The notes beneath the pieces were generated by a model. That model was given only the letters and a program-made list of their open reading frames with translations. It did no database searches and had not been told where the DNA came from. A program made the position numbers and the translations under genes. Positions 42,263 through 52,600 of a DNA stretch of 64,000 nt are shown here, piece after piece. Each line of letters opens with the position of its first letter. The first letter of the stretch is position 1. Source of the stretch: Thalassobellus sp050294475 (GTDB lineage: Bacteria; Bacteroidota; Bacteroidia; Flavobacteriales; Flavobacteriaceae); NCBI GenBank assembly GCA_050294475.1, contig JBNKOE010000013.1:372001-436000 (forward strand), written 5' to 3'.

Positions 42263-44851
42263 ATGTCAGTAGAGCCAAAATTAAAACGATTTAAACAAAG
42301 TGTTTTGTCAAAATATCAAATATACAATAGTATATTTATGACATTACCTTTTGACACAATCACAAAAACAGGAGTACTTCTTCCTTTATTTCATGAAACT
42401 TGCGAAAAAGGATTTGCAAATGGAGATGATCCAACAACTATAATCGATACTTTTTTTAAAAAATACCAAGGTAGACGCTCTAAAGAAAGTCAGATAAACC
42501 TATTATTTAGATTTATTCAATATATAGAACGTCAAGTTGTATTATTTGATGCCGTTGAAGACGCTGCATTTCCTGTAGTAAACAACATGGAAGGTATTGG
42601 TACTTTAAGAAACCTTAAGGAAACAGCAACTTCTGAAAATAAATTAGAAGAATTAAAAAAATATTTAGAAGAGTTTAAAGTACGTATTGTTTTAACTGCA
42701 CACCCAACACAATTTTACCCAGGAACTGTGCTTGGTATTATTACCGATTTAACAGCTGCTATTAAAAACAATGACCTTTCTAGAATTAACGATTTGTTTG
42801 CCCAGTTAGGAAAAACACCTTTCTTTAAACATGAAAAGCCAACGCCTTATGACGAAGCTAAAAGCTTAATATGGTACTTAGAAAATGTTTTTTATCATTC
42901 GTTTGGAGAAATTTACAACTACATCCAACAGAATATTTACGACGATAGTAAAAAACACAACGAAATAATTAATATTGGTTTTTGGCCAGGTGGAGACCGT
43001 GACGGTAACCCTTTTGTAAAACCAGATACTACAATAAAAGTTGCTAATAAGCTTAAACAAGCCGTATTAAAAAAATACTATTCTGATCTTAAAAATTTAA
43101 GACGAAAACTTACATTTAGAGGTGTTGAAGAGCGTATTATTCACCTAGAAACTATCATTTATAATTATAGTGTAAATTTAAACACTCCTGAAACTATTAC
43201 TGCTAAAGAACTTCTTACTGAGTTATTAAGCATAAGAAATCTTATTGTTGAAAAACATCAATCGCTATATGTTAGCGAAATAAATAACTTAATAAATAGA
43301 ATTCATCTATTTGGTTTTAATTTTGCAACTTTAGATATTCGTCAAGATAGCAGAATTCACCATTCTGTTTTTACAAAAGTAATTGATCAATTAATAGAGA
43401 AAGGCACAACATCTTTCCCTAAAAATTATCATGATTTATCGGAAGAAGAGCAAATTAAAATTTTATCTGAAGTATCAAACGAAACTATTGATATTGAAGC
43501 TTTTGAAGATGAAATGGTTTACAATACTTTAAAAACTATTGAAGCCATTAAAGATATACAAGAAACTAATGGTGAGCGAGGTGCTAACAGATACATAATA
43601 AGCAATAACCAAACGGCATTAAATGTGATGCAGTTATTTGCTATGCTTAAAATGGTTGCCTTTAAAGATAACTTAACTGTAGATGTTGCACCACTTTTTG
43701 AAACTATTACCGACTTAGAAAATGCGCCTAAAGTCATGGAGCAATTATATACAAACCCTGCTTACAAAGCCCATTTAAAAAGCCGTGGAAATAAACAAAC
43801 TATTATGCTTGGTTTTTCAGACGGGACAAAAGATGGCGGTTATTTAATGGCAAACTGGGGTATTTATAAAGCTAAAGAATTGCTTACCGAAATATCTAGA
43901 AAATATGATGTTACAGCTATATTTTTTGATGGACGTGGCGGACCACCAGCTAGAGGTGGCGGAAAAACACATCAATTCTATTCTTCTTTAGGACCTACTA
44001 TTGAAGATAAAGAAGTACAACTTACTATACAAGGACAAACTATTAGTTCTAACTTTGGAACTTTAGATTCATCGCAATATAACTTAGAACAATTAATAAG
44101 TTCTGGTATGTCTAACCGTATTAGTAAAGACAAACATTTTATGTCTAGAGAGGATAAAATTGTTATGAATGACTTAGCTGAAACTAGTTATGAAACATAC
44201 AAAAACTTTAAAAGTCATGAAAAGTTTATTCCTTATTTAGAAAGGATGAGTACATTAAAATATTATGCGAAAACTAATATTGGTAGTAGACCATCAAAAA
44301 GAGGAAGTTCAGATAAGTTAATATTTTCAGATTTAAGAGCCATCCCATTTGTAGGTTCTTGGAGTCAGTTAAAACAAAATGTTCCTGGATTTTTCGGAGT
44401 TGGTACTGCATTAAAAAAGTATGAAGATAAAGGTGAATTTTATAAAGTAGAACAACTTTACAATAACTCTAAATTCTTTAAAACACTTTTAGAAAATAGT
44501 ATGATGTCTTTAACAAAATCGTTTTTCGATTTAACAAAATACATGTCTAAAGACGAAGAGTTTGGTGATTTTTGGAATATTATTTACACTGAATACAATA
44601 CCACAAAATCTCTTTTATTAAAACTTACAGGCTACAAAGAACTCATGGAAAACGAACCTTCTGGAAAAGCCTCTATTGAAGTAAGAGAGTCTATTGTTTT
44701 ACCATTACTTACTATACAACAATATGCTCTTAAAAAAATTCAAGAGCTTATAAAAAGTAACTCAAAAGACGAAGAACAATTAAAAATATATGAAAAGATT
44801 GTAACTCGCTCTTTATTTGGAAATATTAATGCTAGTAGAAATTCTGCTTAA
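42263..44851 (+). CDS. ppc: Phosphoenolpyruvate carboxylase
   Basis: An 862-residue enzyme that forms oxaloacetate from PEP and bicarbonate to refill the TCA cycle. Catalytic motifs: VLTAHPTQFYPGTVLGIITD (His-containing PEP site), GFWPGGDRDGNPFV, MLGFSDGTKDGGYLMANW and FFDGRGGPPARGGGKTHQFY, with SNRISK in a later loop. The start SVEPKLKRFKQSVLSKYQIY lacks the usual N-terminal extension of enteric forms but is normal for Bacteroidota. The C-terminus ends TRSLFGNINASRNSA, whereas most homologues end in NTG. It diverges from the 609-residue gene. Confidence 0.96.
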   Translation: MSVEPKLKRFKQSVLSKYQIYNSIFMTLPFDTITKTGVLLPLFHETCEKGFANGDDPTTIIDTFFKKYQGRRSKESQINLLFRFIQYIERQVVLFDAVEDAAFPVVNNMEGIGTLRNLKETATSENKLEELKKYLEEFKVRIVLTAHPTQFYPGTVLGIITDLTAAIKNNDLSRINDLFAQLGKTPFFKHEKPTPYDEAKSLIWYLENVFYHSFGEIYNYIQQNIYDDSKKHNEIINIGFWPGGDRDGNPFVKPDTTIKVANKLKQAVLKKYYSDLKNLRRKLTFRGVEERIIHLETIIYNYSVNLNTPETITAKELLTELLSIRNLIVEKHQSLYVSEINNLINRIHLFGFNFATLDIRQDSRIHHSVFTKVIDQLIEKGTTSFPKNYHDLSEEEQIKILSEVSNETIDIEAFEDEMVYNTLKTIEAIKDIQETNGERGANRYIISNNQTALNVMQLFAMLKMVAFKDNLTVDVAPLFETITDLENAPKVMEQLYTNPAYKAHLKSRGNKQTIMLGFSDGTKDGGYLMANWGIYKAKELLTEISRKYDVTAIFFDGRGGPPARGGGKTHQFYSSLGPTIEDKEVQLTIQGQTISSNFGTLDSSQYNLEQLISSGMSNRISKDKHFMSREDKIVMNDLAETSYETYKNFKSHEKFIPYLERMSTLKYYAKTNIGSRPSKRGSSDKLIFSDLRAIPFVGSWSQLKQNVPGFFGVGTALKKYEDKGEFYKVEQLYNNSKFFKTLLENSMMSLTKSFFDLTKYMSKDEEFGDFWNIIYTEYNTTKSLLLKLTGYKELMENEPSGKASIEVRESIVLPLLTIQQYALKKIQELIKSNSKDEEQLKIYEKIVTRSLFGNINASRNSA

Positions 44852-44880
44852 TTAATACTTGTGAAAAAGTAATATAATTT

Positions 44881-44913
44881 AAAAAAGTCTTCGCGTAACG
44901 AAGACTTTTTTTA
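44881..44913 (+). terminator. ppc terminator
   Basis: Perfect 13-bp stem AAAAAAGTCTTCG (44881-44893) / CGAAGACTTTTTT (44899-44911) with a 5-nt loop, followed by T-rich DNA. Confidence 0.88.
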
Positions 44914-44926
44914 TTGCTTATAATAA

Positions 44927-44962
44927 AAAAAGGACGCCTTGCAAAAGCAAGACATCCTTTTT
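44927..44962 (-). terminator. Terminator of the amt gene, minus-strand biased
   Basis: 16-bp imperfect stem AAAAAGGACGCCTTGC (44927-44942) / GCAAGACATCCTTTTT (44947-44962). Its two mismatches are C-A on the plus strand but G-U wobbles in the minus-strand RNA, so the fold favours the amt transcript that ends at 44998. Confidence 0.8.
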
Positions 44963-44997
44963 AAGATAACACTAACTAAAAGTTTTATTATATAATT

Positions 44998-46239
44998 TTA
45001 ATGTTCATTTAATCTGAAATCTGGATAAGCATCCATACCATGTTCATGAGCATCTAATCCTTCTAATTCTTCTTTTTCTGAAACTCTTATTCCCATAGTT
45101 TTCTTAAGAGTAAAAATAATAATAAATGCTGTTACAGTACAGAATACCGCATAAGAACCAACGCCAATTAATTGACTAATAAATTGGTCTACTCCAGCTA
45201 AATTTCCAAATAAACCAACAGCCAAAGTACCCCAAATACCACAAATTAAGTGTACAGCAATAGCTCCAACAGGGTCATCTAATCTTAATCTATCTACAAA
45301 GCTTACTGCAAACACAATTAAAGCACCAGCTATAGATCCAATTAAAATAGCATCGGTAGGGCTCATTTGGTCTGCACCTGCAGTAATACCAACTAAACCT
45401 CCAAGTATTCCGTTTAAGAACATTGTTAAATCTAAATTTTTATACATAGCTGTAGAAACTAACATACAAACAACACCACCAGCAGCTGCAGCCAAACATG
45501 TTGTAACTAAAGTTAAAGATGTTAATGTTGGATCTGCTGAAAGCACTGAACCTCCGTTAAATCCGAACCATCCTAACCAAAGGATTAATACACCTGCTGT
45601 TGCTAATGGAATATTGTGACCTGGAATAGCTTGTGGCTTTCCATCTTTAAATTTCCCAATACGAGAACCTAATAACCAAACAGCTACTATTGCTGCCCAT
45701 CCACCTACTGAATGGACTAGTGTAGAACCTGCAAAATCATAAAAAGGCGTATCTAACATTTGTAAAAATCCGCCTCCCCATTTCCAAGATCCTGCAATTG
45801 GGTACACAAAACCTACATAAATAATTGCAAAAATCATAAAAGGTACAATCTTCATACGTTCAGCTACAGCTCCAGAAACTATGGTTGCAGCAGTTGCAGC
45901 AAACATGCCTTGAAATAAGAAATCTGTCCAATATGTATAGCCTTCATTATATGTTAAATCTAAAACACCTTCGGCTGTTAATGGAGAATCTAATCCAAAT
46001 CCTGCAAAACCAAAAATTCCTGAAGAACCTTCTGCAAAACCAGGATACATTAAATTAAAACCTACTAAGCAGTATAGCAATAACCCAATTGTAATAATAA
46101 AAATGTTTTTAAATAATATGTTTATTGTATTTTTTTGTCTAGTCAATCCAATTTCTAAAAATGCGAAACCCAAATGCATAAAGAAAACCAGTGCTGTACA
46201 GATCATCATCCATACATTATTTGTTGTTAATAATTCCAT
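44998..46239 (-). CDS. amt: Ammonium transporter (Amt), copy A
   Basis: A 413-residue ammonium channel of eleven helices, trimeric in the inner membrane. The twin-histidine pore pieces are STLVHSVGGWAAIVAVWLLG and GAIAVHLICGIWGTLAVGLF. The gate region ADPTLTSLTLVTTCLAAAAG and the GWFGFNGGS loop are standard. The C-terminus (MGIRVSEKEELEGLDAHEHG) is the conserved cytoplasmic tail that PII proteins clamp. It is read after glnK on the same strand (35-nt gap). Confidence 0.95.
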   Translation of the reverse strand: MELLTTNNVWMMICTALVFFMHLGFAFLEIGLTRQKNTINILFKNIFIITIGLLLYCLVGFNLMYPGFAEGSSGIFGFAGFGLDSPLTAEGVLDLTYNEGYTYWTDFLFQGMFAATAATIVSGAVAERMKIVPFMIFAIIYVGFVYPIAGSWKWGGGFLQMLDTPFYDFAGSTLVHSVGGWAAIVAVWLLGSRIGKFKDGKPQAIPGHNIPLATAGVLILWLGWFGFNGGSVLSADPTLTSLTLVTTCLAAAAGGVVCMLVSTAMYKNLDLTMFLNGILGGLVGITAGADQMSPTDAILIGSIAGALIVFAVSFVDRLRLDDPVGAIAVHLICGIWGTLAVGLFGNLAGVDQFISQLIGVGSYAVFCTVTAFIIIFTLKKTMGIRVSEKEELEGLDAHEHGMDAYPDFRLNEH

Positions 46240-46274
46240 AATTATATTTTATTGTCTTATTTATTGATGGTTAG

Positions 46275-46613
46275 TTATTTTAAAGTATCTCCTCCTTTTT
46301 CTCCTGTGCGAATTCTGTAACATTCAGTGACATCTGACACAAATATTTTACCATCTCCAACCTCTCCAGTTCCAGCAGAATTAATAATTGCTTGTATAGT
46401 TGATTCTTCAAAATCATCATTTACAACAATTGATATATATCGTCTTTGAATATCACTTGTACTATAAGATACACCTCTGTAAACATGACCTTCTTTTTCA
46501 TTTCCCAAACCAGTAACATCCCAGTAAGAGAAAAAATTCACCCCAACATCATGTAAAGCTTCTTTAACAACGCGAAACTTTGATTTTCTAATAATTGCTT
46601 CAATTTTCTTCAT
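46275..46613 (-). CDS. glnK: PII-family nitrogen regulator
   Basis: A 112-residue signal protein of the PII family. The GDGKIFV (about 87-93) signature and RIRTGE near the C-terminus are intact, so ATP/2-oxoglutarate binding is expected. The T-loop reads WDVTGLGNEKEGHVYRGVSY; Tyr50 aligns with the uridylylated Tyr51 of E. coli GlnK, and the preceding segment is divergent from the usual GRQKGHTE. It is flanked by two amt genes, so it most likely gates both. Whether it is covalently modified is not evident. Confidence 0.93.
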   Translation of the reverse strand: MKKIEAIIRKSKFRVVKEALHDVGVNFFSYWDVTGLGNEKEGHVYRGVSYSTSDIQRRYISIVVNDDFEESTIQAIINSAGTGEVGDGKIFVSDVTECYRIRTGEKGGDTLK

Positions 46614-46700
46614 AATAATATTATCTTAAATTGTTTAGTATTCAATATTAAAGAATATTTAGGTTCTTTTAAAATCTAAACCCACCATTTTTAAACAATT

Positions 46701-46730
46701 AAAAGATGCCTTATAAATAAGGCATCTTTT
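46701..46730 (-). terminator. Terminator of the second amt gene
   Basis: Perfect 13-bp stem AAAAGATGCCTTA (46701-46713) / TAAGGCATCTTTT (46718-46730), 4-nt loop; A/T runs at both ends. It separates the second amt gene from glnK, which therefore needs its own promoter. Confidence 0.88.
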
Positions 46731-46769
46731 TATCAAATTTTCAAAAAAAGTGTATTATAGTGAAAGAAA

Positions 46770-48077
46770 TTAATCTTCCATTTCTCTTTGTCTTTTTCCT
46801 GGGTAAGCTAATGTTCCATGTTCAGAGATATCAAGACCTGCAATTTCTTCAGATTCAGAAACTCTAAGTCCAACTGTCTTTTTCATAATTATTAAGAAAA
46901 TAAACGATAAACCAATTGCCCATGCAGCATACGCTAATACACCAATAGCTTGAGCACCTAATTGAGCAGCACCACCGCCATTAAAAAGACCAATACCAGT
47001 ATCACCATCGATACCCCAAAGACCTATAACTAAAGTTCCCCAAGCACCAGCAACACCATGTACAGAAATAGCACCAACAGCATCATCAACTTTTAATGTT
47101 TTTTCAATAAATCCTATTGAAAGCACAACAAGAATACCTCCTATTAAACCGGCTAATACAGCACCACTTTCGCTCATATTACCACAACCAGCAGTAATAC
47201 TTACCAAACCAGCAAGCGCTCCGTTTAATGTCATACCTAAATTAGGTTTTCCATTTTTAATCCAAGTAAATAATAAAGCACTACAAGCACCAGCAGCAGC
47301 AGCTAAATTAGTTACAAGTACCACTTGAGAAGCAGCAGTAGCATCATCGCCACCCCAAGCTAATTGAGAACCACCATTAAAACCAAACCATCCTAACCAA
47401 AGAATAAATACACCTAAAGTAGCATACATTTGGTTGTGTCCATGCATTTCAACAGGTTTACCATCTAAATATTTACCAATTCTTGGTCCTACCATCCAAG
47501 CAGCAACTAAAGCAGCCCATCCACCAACAGAGTGAACGATAGAAGATCCAGCAAAATCGATAAATTCAGCAGGCATAATACCATCCGTATTATTTAACCA
47601 ACCACCATTCCATTCCCAACCACCAGCGATAGGGTAAATAACAGCAGTTAATACAATACTAAAGATAGCATAAGTTGTATATTTTGTTCTTCCTGCAATA
47701 GCTCCAGATACAATAGTTGCAGCGGTAGCAGCAAATACAGTTTGAAAGAATAAATCGGCAGCTCCTTGAGAAAAAACAAAACCTCCCCAGTGGAAGAAAC
47801 CTCCACCTTGATCGGCACCATACATTAATGAATATCCAACAAACCAGAAAGCCAAAGAGCCTACTGCAATGTCTAAAAAGTTTTTCATGGCAATGTTAAC
47901 CGCATTTTTTGAATCTGTCATTCCAGATTCAACTAAGAAAAATCCTGCTTGCATGAAGAATACTAAGATACCTGAAATAAGCATCCATAACATTCCCATG
48001 TCGCCTTTAACGGATTCTGCAAGAGCTTCTACAGCCGTAGGGTCTTGAATTATAAGGGGCATGTTTAATAATGACAT
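46770..48077 (-). CDS. amt: Ammonium transporter (Amt), copy B
   Basis: A 435-residue Amt channel, clearly homologous to copy A. Twin-His helices: SSIVHSVGGWAALVAAWMVG and GAISVHGVAGAWGTLVIGLW. Distinct parts include the longer first periplasmic region (LAESVKGDMGMLWMLISGIL). The C-terminal tail (VGLRVSESEEIAGLDISEHG) matches the PII-binding tail of copy A. Terminators on both sides isolate it from glnK and the porin, so the three units may be separately regulated. Confidence 0.95.
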   Translation of the reverse strand: MSLLNMPLIIQDPTAVEALAESVKGDMGMLWMLISGILVFFMQAGFFLVESGMTDSKNAVNIAMKNFLDIAVGSLAFWFVGYSLMYGADQGGGFFHWGGFVFSQGAADLFFQTVFAATAATIVSGAIAGRTKYTTYAIFSIVLTAVIYPIAGGWEWNGGWLNNTDGIMPAEFIDFAGSSIVHSVGGWAALVAAWMVGPRIGKYLDGKPVEMHGHNQMYATLGVFILWLGWFGFNGGSQLAWGGDDATAASQVVLVTNLAAAAGACSALLFTWIKNGKPNLGMTLNGALAGLVSITAGCGNMSESGAVLAGLIGGILVVLSIGFIEKTLKVDDAVGAISVHGVAGAWGTLVIGLWGIDGDTGIGLFNGGGAAQLGAQAIGVLAYAAWAIGLSFIFLIIMKKTVGLRVSESEEIAGLDISEHGTLAYPGKRQREMED

Positions 48078-48110
48078 AATATATAATTTTAAAGGTTAGT
48101 GTTAAAAAGA

Positions 48111-48147
48111 AATAAAGTTTCTGCTCATAGAGAACAGAAACTTTATT
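48111..48147 (-). terminator. Terminator of the porin gene
   Basis: Perfect 13-bp stem AATAAAGTTTCTG (48111-48123) / CAGAAACTTTATT (48135-48147) with an 11-nt loop, just past the porin stop and before the second amt gene. Confidence 0.85.
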
Positions 48148-48179
48148 TTATTCTCTTTATTGAATTTTATTTTTAACTC

Positions 48180-49184
48180 TTAGAAAGAGTAGATAGCAGC
48201 TAAAGTGAATGCAGCTAAACTTTTAGATGCAGCCAAGTCAGAATCTAAATATGGCATATCATTACTCCAAGAATCTAATCTAATCTCTGGTTTAATTATT
48301 AAGTTTTCAACTGTATAGCTTCCTGTAAGAGTGGCTGCAAATACACTTGGTAAATTGCTAGCATCTTTTACATGGTAACCAAAATACTCACCTCTTAATC
48401 CAATACTAAAATCATCAGATGTTTTTAACTGAGGATATAATGCGGCACCATAAAAACCTTCATCATCCATTGTTTGGTAAGCACCATTGATTCCTAAGAA
48501 GAAAGAGTCTGATAAATCAAAACCTCCTGTATAATCAATTTCAAAGCCTAAAACTTCCTTGTTATCATAATATAAGTTTAAAAATTGACCAGAGAAACCT
48601 AACTGAGCTCCTAAAGCATAACCTCCAGTCATGTTGTTGTTAACATCCGTAGGATTCATAACGGCAAGCATTAAACTAAAATCATCCGATAAAGCAAAAT
48701 CAGCTTTTAAACCAACATGGGAGAATGGTCCGCTAGAAAACAAATAAGAAGTACTGTAGTTAAAGTTACCTGCTGGAGAAATCACTTCATACCCTAAATA
48801 CGTATTGAAACGACCCATTGTTAAAGTTGTGCTTTCTGAAACATTCCAGTATGCATATAATTGGTTAAGATTGTAACCCCCAACAGCAGCATCACCTCTT
48901 GGTCCAAAAACCACATCGGCAACCACACCTGTTTTTTCACCTTCATAAGATGCAATGATATTGGCCATACCTAATGCAAAGCCTGTCTCATCTGCAAATG
49001 AAGTTCCAAAAGACTGAAATTCGTCATTGTTATCTCCAAAAATAGCTTGATCTGTAGAAGTTAAATTTGTTTGGTAATAAGCATCAACACTACCACTTAT
49101 AGATACTTTTTTAGCAGGAGTTTCTTCCTGTGCAAATAATACCGTTGCCATAAGAAGCATTGAAAGGGTAATTAATTTTTTCAT
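48180..49184 (-). CDS. OmpL-like outer-membrane porin
   Basis: A 334-residue barrel with a signal peptide (MKKLITLSMLLMATVLFAQ). The mature start KVSISGSVDAYYQTNLTS and the GVVADVVFGPRGDAAVGGYN to LNQLYAYWNVSESTTLTMGR block match the putative beta-barrel porin-2 (OmpL-like) family. The C-terminal strand ends in Phe (AAFTLAAIYSF). Its place beside two ammonium channels and PII suggests it is a diffusion pore for a small nitrogen compound (inference). The 456-nt gap upstream may hold its control region. Confidence 0.85.
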   Translation of the reverse strand: MKKLITLSMLLMATVLFAQEETPAKKVSISGSVDAYYQTNLTSTDQAIFGDNNDEFQSFGTSFADETGFALGMANIIASYEGEKTGVVADVVFGPRGDAAVGGYNLNQLYAYWNVSESTTLTMGRFNTYLGYEVISPAGNFNYSTSYLFSSGPFSHVGLKADFALSDDFSLMLAVMNPTDVNNNMTGGYALGAQLGFSGQFLNLYYDNKEVLGFEIDYTGGFDLSDSFFLGINGAYQTMDDEGFYGAALYPQLKTSDDFSIGLRGEYFGYHVKDASNLPSVFAATLTGSYTVENLIIKPEIRLDSWSNDMPYLDSDLAASKSLAAFTLAAIYSF

Positions 49185-49649
49185 AATGTTTAATTTTTAA
49201 GTTGTTAATTTTTTGGTTAATTTTTCCTTAAGAATGGCGTAAAACTATATTAAAAAGTTTTAACCCCCATAAAAAATAGGGGCAATTGAGTTACTTTTAT
49301 CGATATTCTATTTTTTACCCTATTTTTTTATAGGTATTCTGTTTATTTTTTGATTTTTTGATTTTTCAACAATCAAATACTTTGAGAATTTGTTAATATT
49401 TATCAATTTTTAATGATTTTATCTTTATCATTATTAAGTTTCTTTATTATTAATTCACATATATGTATTTATAACTAATTATTGTCAATTGAATATTTAT
49501 TAATAAATCTCATTATTATTGATATATAAGTATTTTTAGCTTTGCTTCTCTTAAAAAATCGGAATAATGAATTACCCTCTATTGTTATTTAAAAACTAGG
49601 TTATATCTTAGCCCTTCAACTCACGTTTTTAAACCAATATTTGTTGATT
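49185..49649. other. AT-rich control region between the porin and gltB
   Basis: A 465-nt gap between divergent genes with no coding frame of note. It contains a small CCCC/GGGG hairpin near 49273-49291, long A/T tracts (about 49300-49450), and the gltB -7 box at 49537-49544. It is the obvious site for nitrogen regulation of both directions, but no known operator is recognised. Confidence 0.4.
49537..49544 (+). promoter_or_regulatory. gltB -7 box
   Basis: TAGCTTTG followed by C, an exact TAnnTTTG box, 105 nt before the gltB ATG. A TTG at 49519-49521 is 15 nt upstream, slightly short of the usual spacing. Confidence 0.5.
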
Positions 49650-52600
49650 ATGCTGAAGAAACAAGGACTCTATTTACCTGAATTTGAACACGAAAATTGT
49701 GGCGCAGGTTTTATTTGTAATCTTAAAGGAGAAAAAACAAATCAAATCATTCATGATGCGTTAGAAATTCTAGTAAAATTAGAACACCGTGGAGGTGTTA
49801 GCTCCGACGGAAAAACTGGTGATGGTGCTGGTTTATTAATTGATATCCCTCACGATTATTTTAAACGCGTATGTGATTTTGAAATCCCAGCTCAAAGAGA
49901 ATATGCTGTAGGTATGCTGTTTTTACCCAAAATAGCAAACCAATATCAATTTTGTAAAGATACTTTTGAAAAAGAAATAAAAGCACAAGGTCTTTCTGTT
50001 CTAGGATGGAGAGAAGTTCCTGTTGACTCTTCTCAATTAGGAGAAATAGCTTTAGCTTCAGAACCTAACATAGAGCAAATCTTTATTGGAAAAACAGAAG
50101 CTATTGATGAAGCTGTTTTTAAAGCTAAATTATATGCTGCTCGTAAAATTACTGAGCATACTATTAGACTTTCAAAAATATCTCAAAGTGATTACTTCTA
50201 TGTACCTAGTTTATCTACTACAACCTTAATATATAAAGGTATTATAATGCCAGAAGATATTGGGCCTTATTTTACAGATTTACAACAAAAAGATTTAGTA
50301 ACGCGTCTAGCTTTAGTACACCAACGTTTTTCTACTAACACCATGCCTGCATGGGAATTGGCACAACCATTCCGTTATATGTGTCAAAATGGTGAAATTA
50401 ATACCTTAAGAGGTAACGTAAGTAGAATGCGAGTACGTGAAGAGATTATGAAAAGTGATGTCTTCGGTCCTCAAATAGATAAATTATTCCCAATCATTCT
50501 TCCTGGAAAGTCAGATTCTGCTTCTATGGATATGGTTGTTGAATTATTAACTCATACTGGGCGTTCTTTACCAGAAGTTATGATGATGATGATTCCTGAA
50601 GCATGGGAAAAACACAAAACCATGTCTGAGGAACGTAAAGCATTCTACGATTACAATGCTTGTATTATGGAGCCTTGGGATGGTCCAGCTTCAGTACCTT
50701 TTACCGATGGTGATTATGTTGGCGCTTTATTAGATAGAAACGGATTAAGACCTTCAAGATATACGGTTACTAAAAGCGGTAAATTAATTATGTCATCTGA
50801 AATTGGTGTTGTAGATATTGCACCAGAAGATATTAAAAGTCATGGACGTTTAGAACCAGGAAAAATGTTCTTGGTAGACATGAATGAAGGTCGTATTATT
50901 AATGATGAAGAAATTAAAAGTAGAATTGTTTCTGAAAGACCTTATAAAGAATGGTTAGAAAAAACTAGATTACATTTAAAAGATGTACCATATACTAATA
51001 CAACGTGTCCTATCGAAACTATCGATATAAAAACAAGACAACGTTTATTTAATTATACATTTGAAGATATTCAAGAGGTTATTACACCTATGGCCATTGC
51101 AGGAAAAGAAGCACTTGGCTCTATGGGTATCGATACCCCTTTAGCAGTTTTATCTGATAGACCTCAACTAATTTCAAACTACTTTAAACAATTATTCGCA
51201 CAAGTTACCAATCCACCTTTAGATGGTATTCGTGAAGAAATTGTAACAGATATTAGTTTATCTTTAGGAAAAGACAGAAATATATTTAGCATTACAGAAA
51301 GACAGTGTAGAAAATTAAAAATTCAAAATCCTGTAATTTCTAATGCCGATTTAGAAAAAATAAGAAACATCACAATAGAAGGCTTTAAGGCTGAAACTAT
51401 TGAAATGTTATATCCAAAAGAAAAAGGACTTAACGGACTTGAAGATGCTTTAGACGATATTGTTGTACAAATAGAAAAAGCATTATCAAGAAAAACGAAT
51501 ATTATCGTTTTATCTGACAGAGGCGTTAATAAAGAATTTGCTCCTATTCCATCTTTATTAGCTTGTTCTTATGTACATCACCAATTAAATAGATTACGCA
51601 AGCGTTCTTACTTCGATATTATTATTGAATCTGCCGAACCTCGTGAACCGCATCATTTTGCTACTTTATTTGGTTATGGAGCGAGTGCTATTAACCCATA
51701 CATGGTTAATGAGATTATTAGAATGCAAGTAAAAGAAGGTTTTATTGAAGGTATTGACGAGCAAAAAGCGGTTGATAATTTCAACAAAGCCATTGGTAAA
51801 GGTATTTTAAAAGTAATGAACAAAATAGGAATCTCTACATTACATTCATATAGAGGTTCTCAAATATTCGAAATTGTTGGTTTCAACTCACAATTCGTAG
51901 ATAAATATTTCCCGTACACTGCTTCAAGAATTGAAGGTATTGGTTTATATGAAATTGAAAAAGAAATTAATGAGCGTTATAAATACGCGTATCCTGATAC
52001 TTATATAGATAAACGATTAGGTTTAAATATTGGAGGAGATTATAGATGGAGACGTAATGGTGAACGCCACATGTTTAACCCTACAACGGTTGCAAAATTA
52101 CAACAAGCGGTTAGATTAAGCGACCAAGCTAGTTATAACACTTATGCAAAAGCAGTTAACGAGCAAGCCGAAAACTTAATGACTATTCGTGGTTTATTTG
52201 AGTTTGATAATTTAGATCCTATTCCTTTAGATGAAGTGGAACCTTGGACCGATATCGTAAAACGATTCAAAACAGGCGCTATGTCTTATGGATCTATATC
52301 TCGAGAAGCTCACGAAAATTTAGCTATTGCCATGAACCGTATTGGAGGAAAATCTAATTCTGGTGAAGGTGGAGAAGACAGAAAACGTTTTATTCCAGAT
52401 GCTAACGGAGATAGTAGAAACTCTGCTATAAAACAAGTTGCTTCTGGTCGTTTTGGAGTAACGTCGCATTACTTATCTAATGCGCGAGAAATTCAAATAA
52501 AAATGGCTCAAGGTGCTAAACCTGGAGAAGGCGGACAATTACCTGGTGAAAAAGTATTACCATGGATTGCTGCAGCGAGAAACTCAACACCTTTTGTAGG

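Noticed and set aside
49641..49649. A TTG start for gltB
   Set aside because: The ATG at 49650 gives the expected propeptide ending just before the catalytic Cys.
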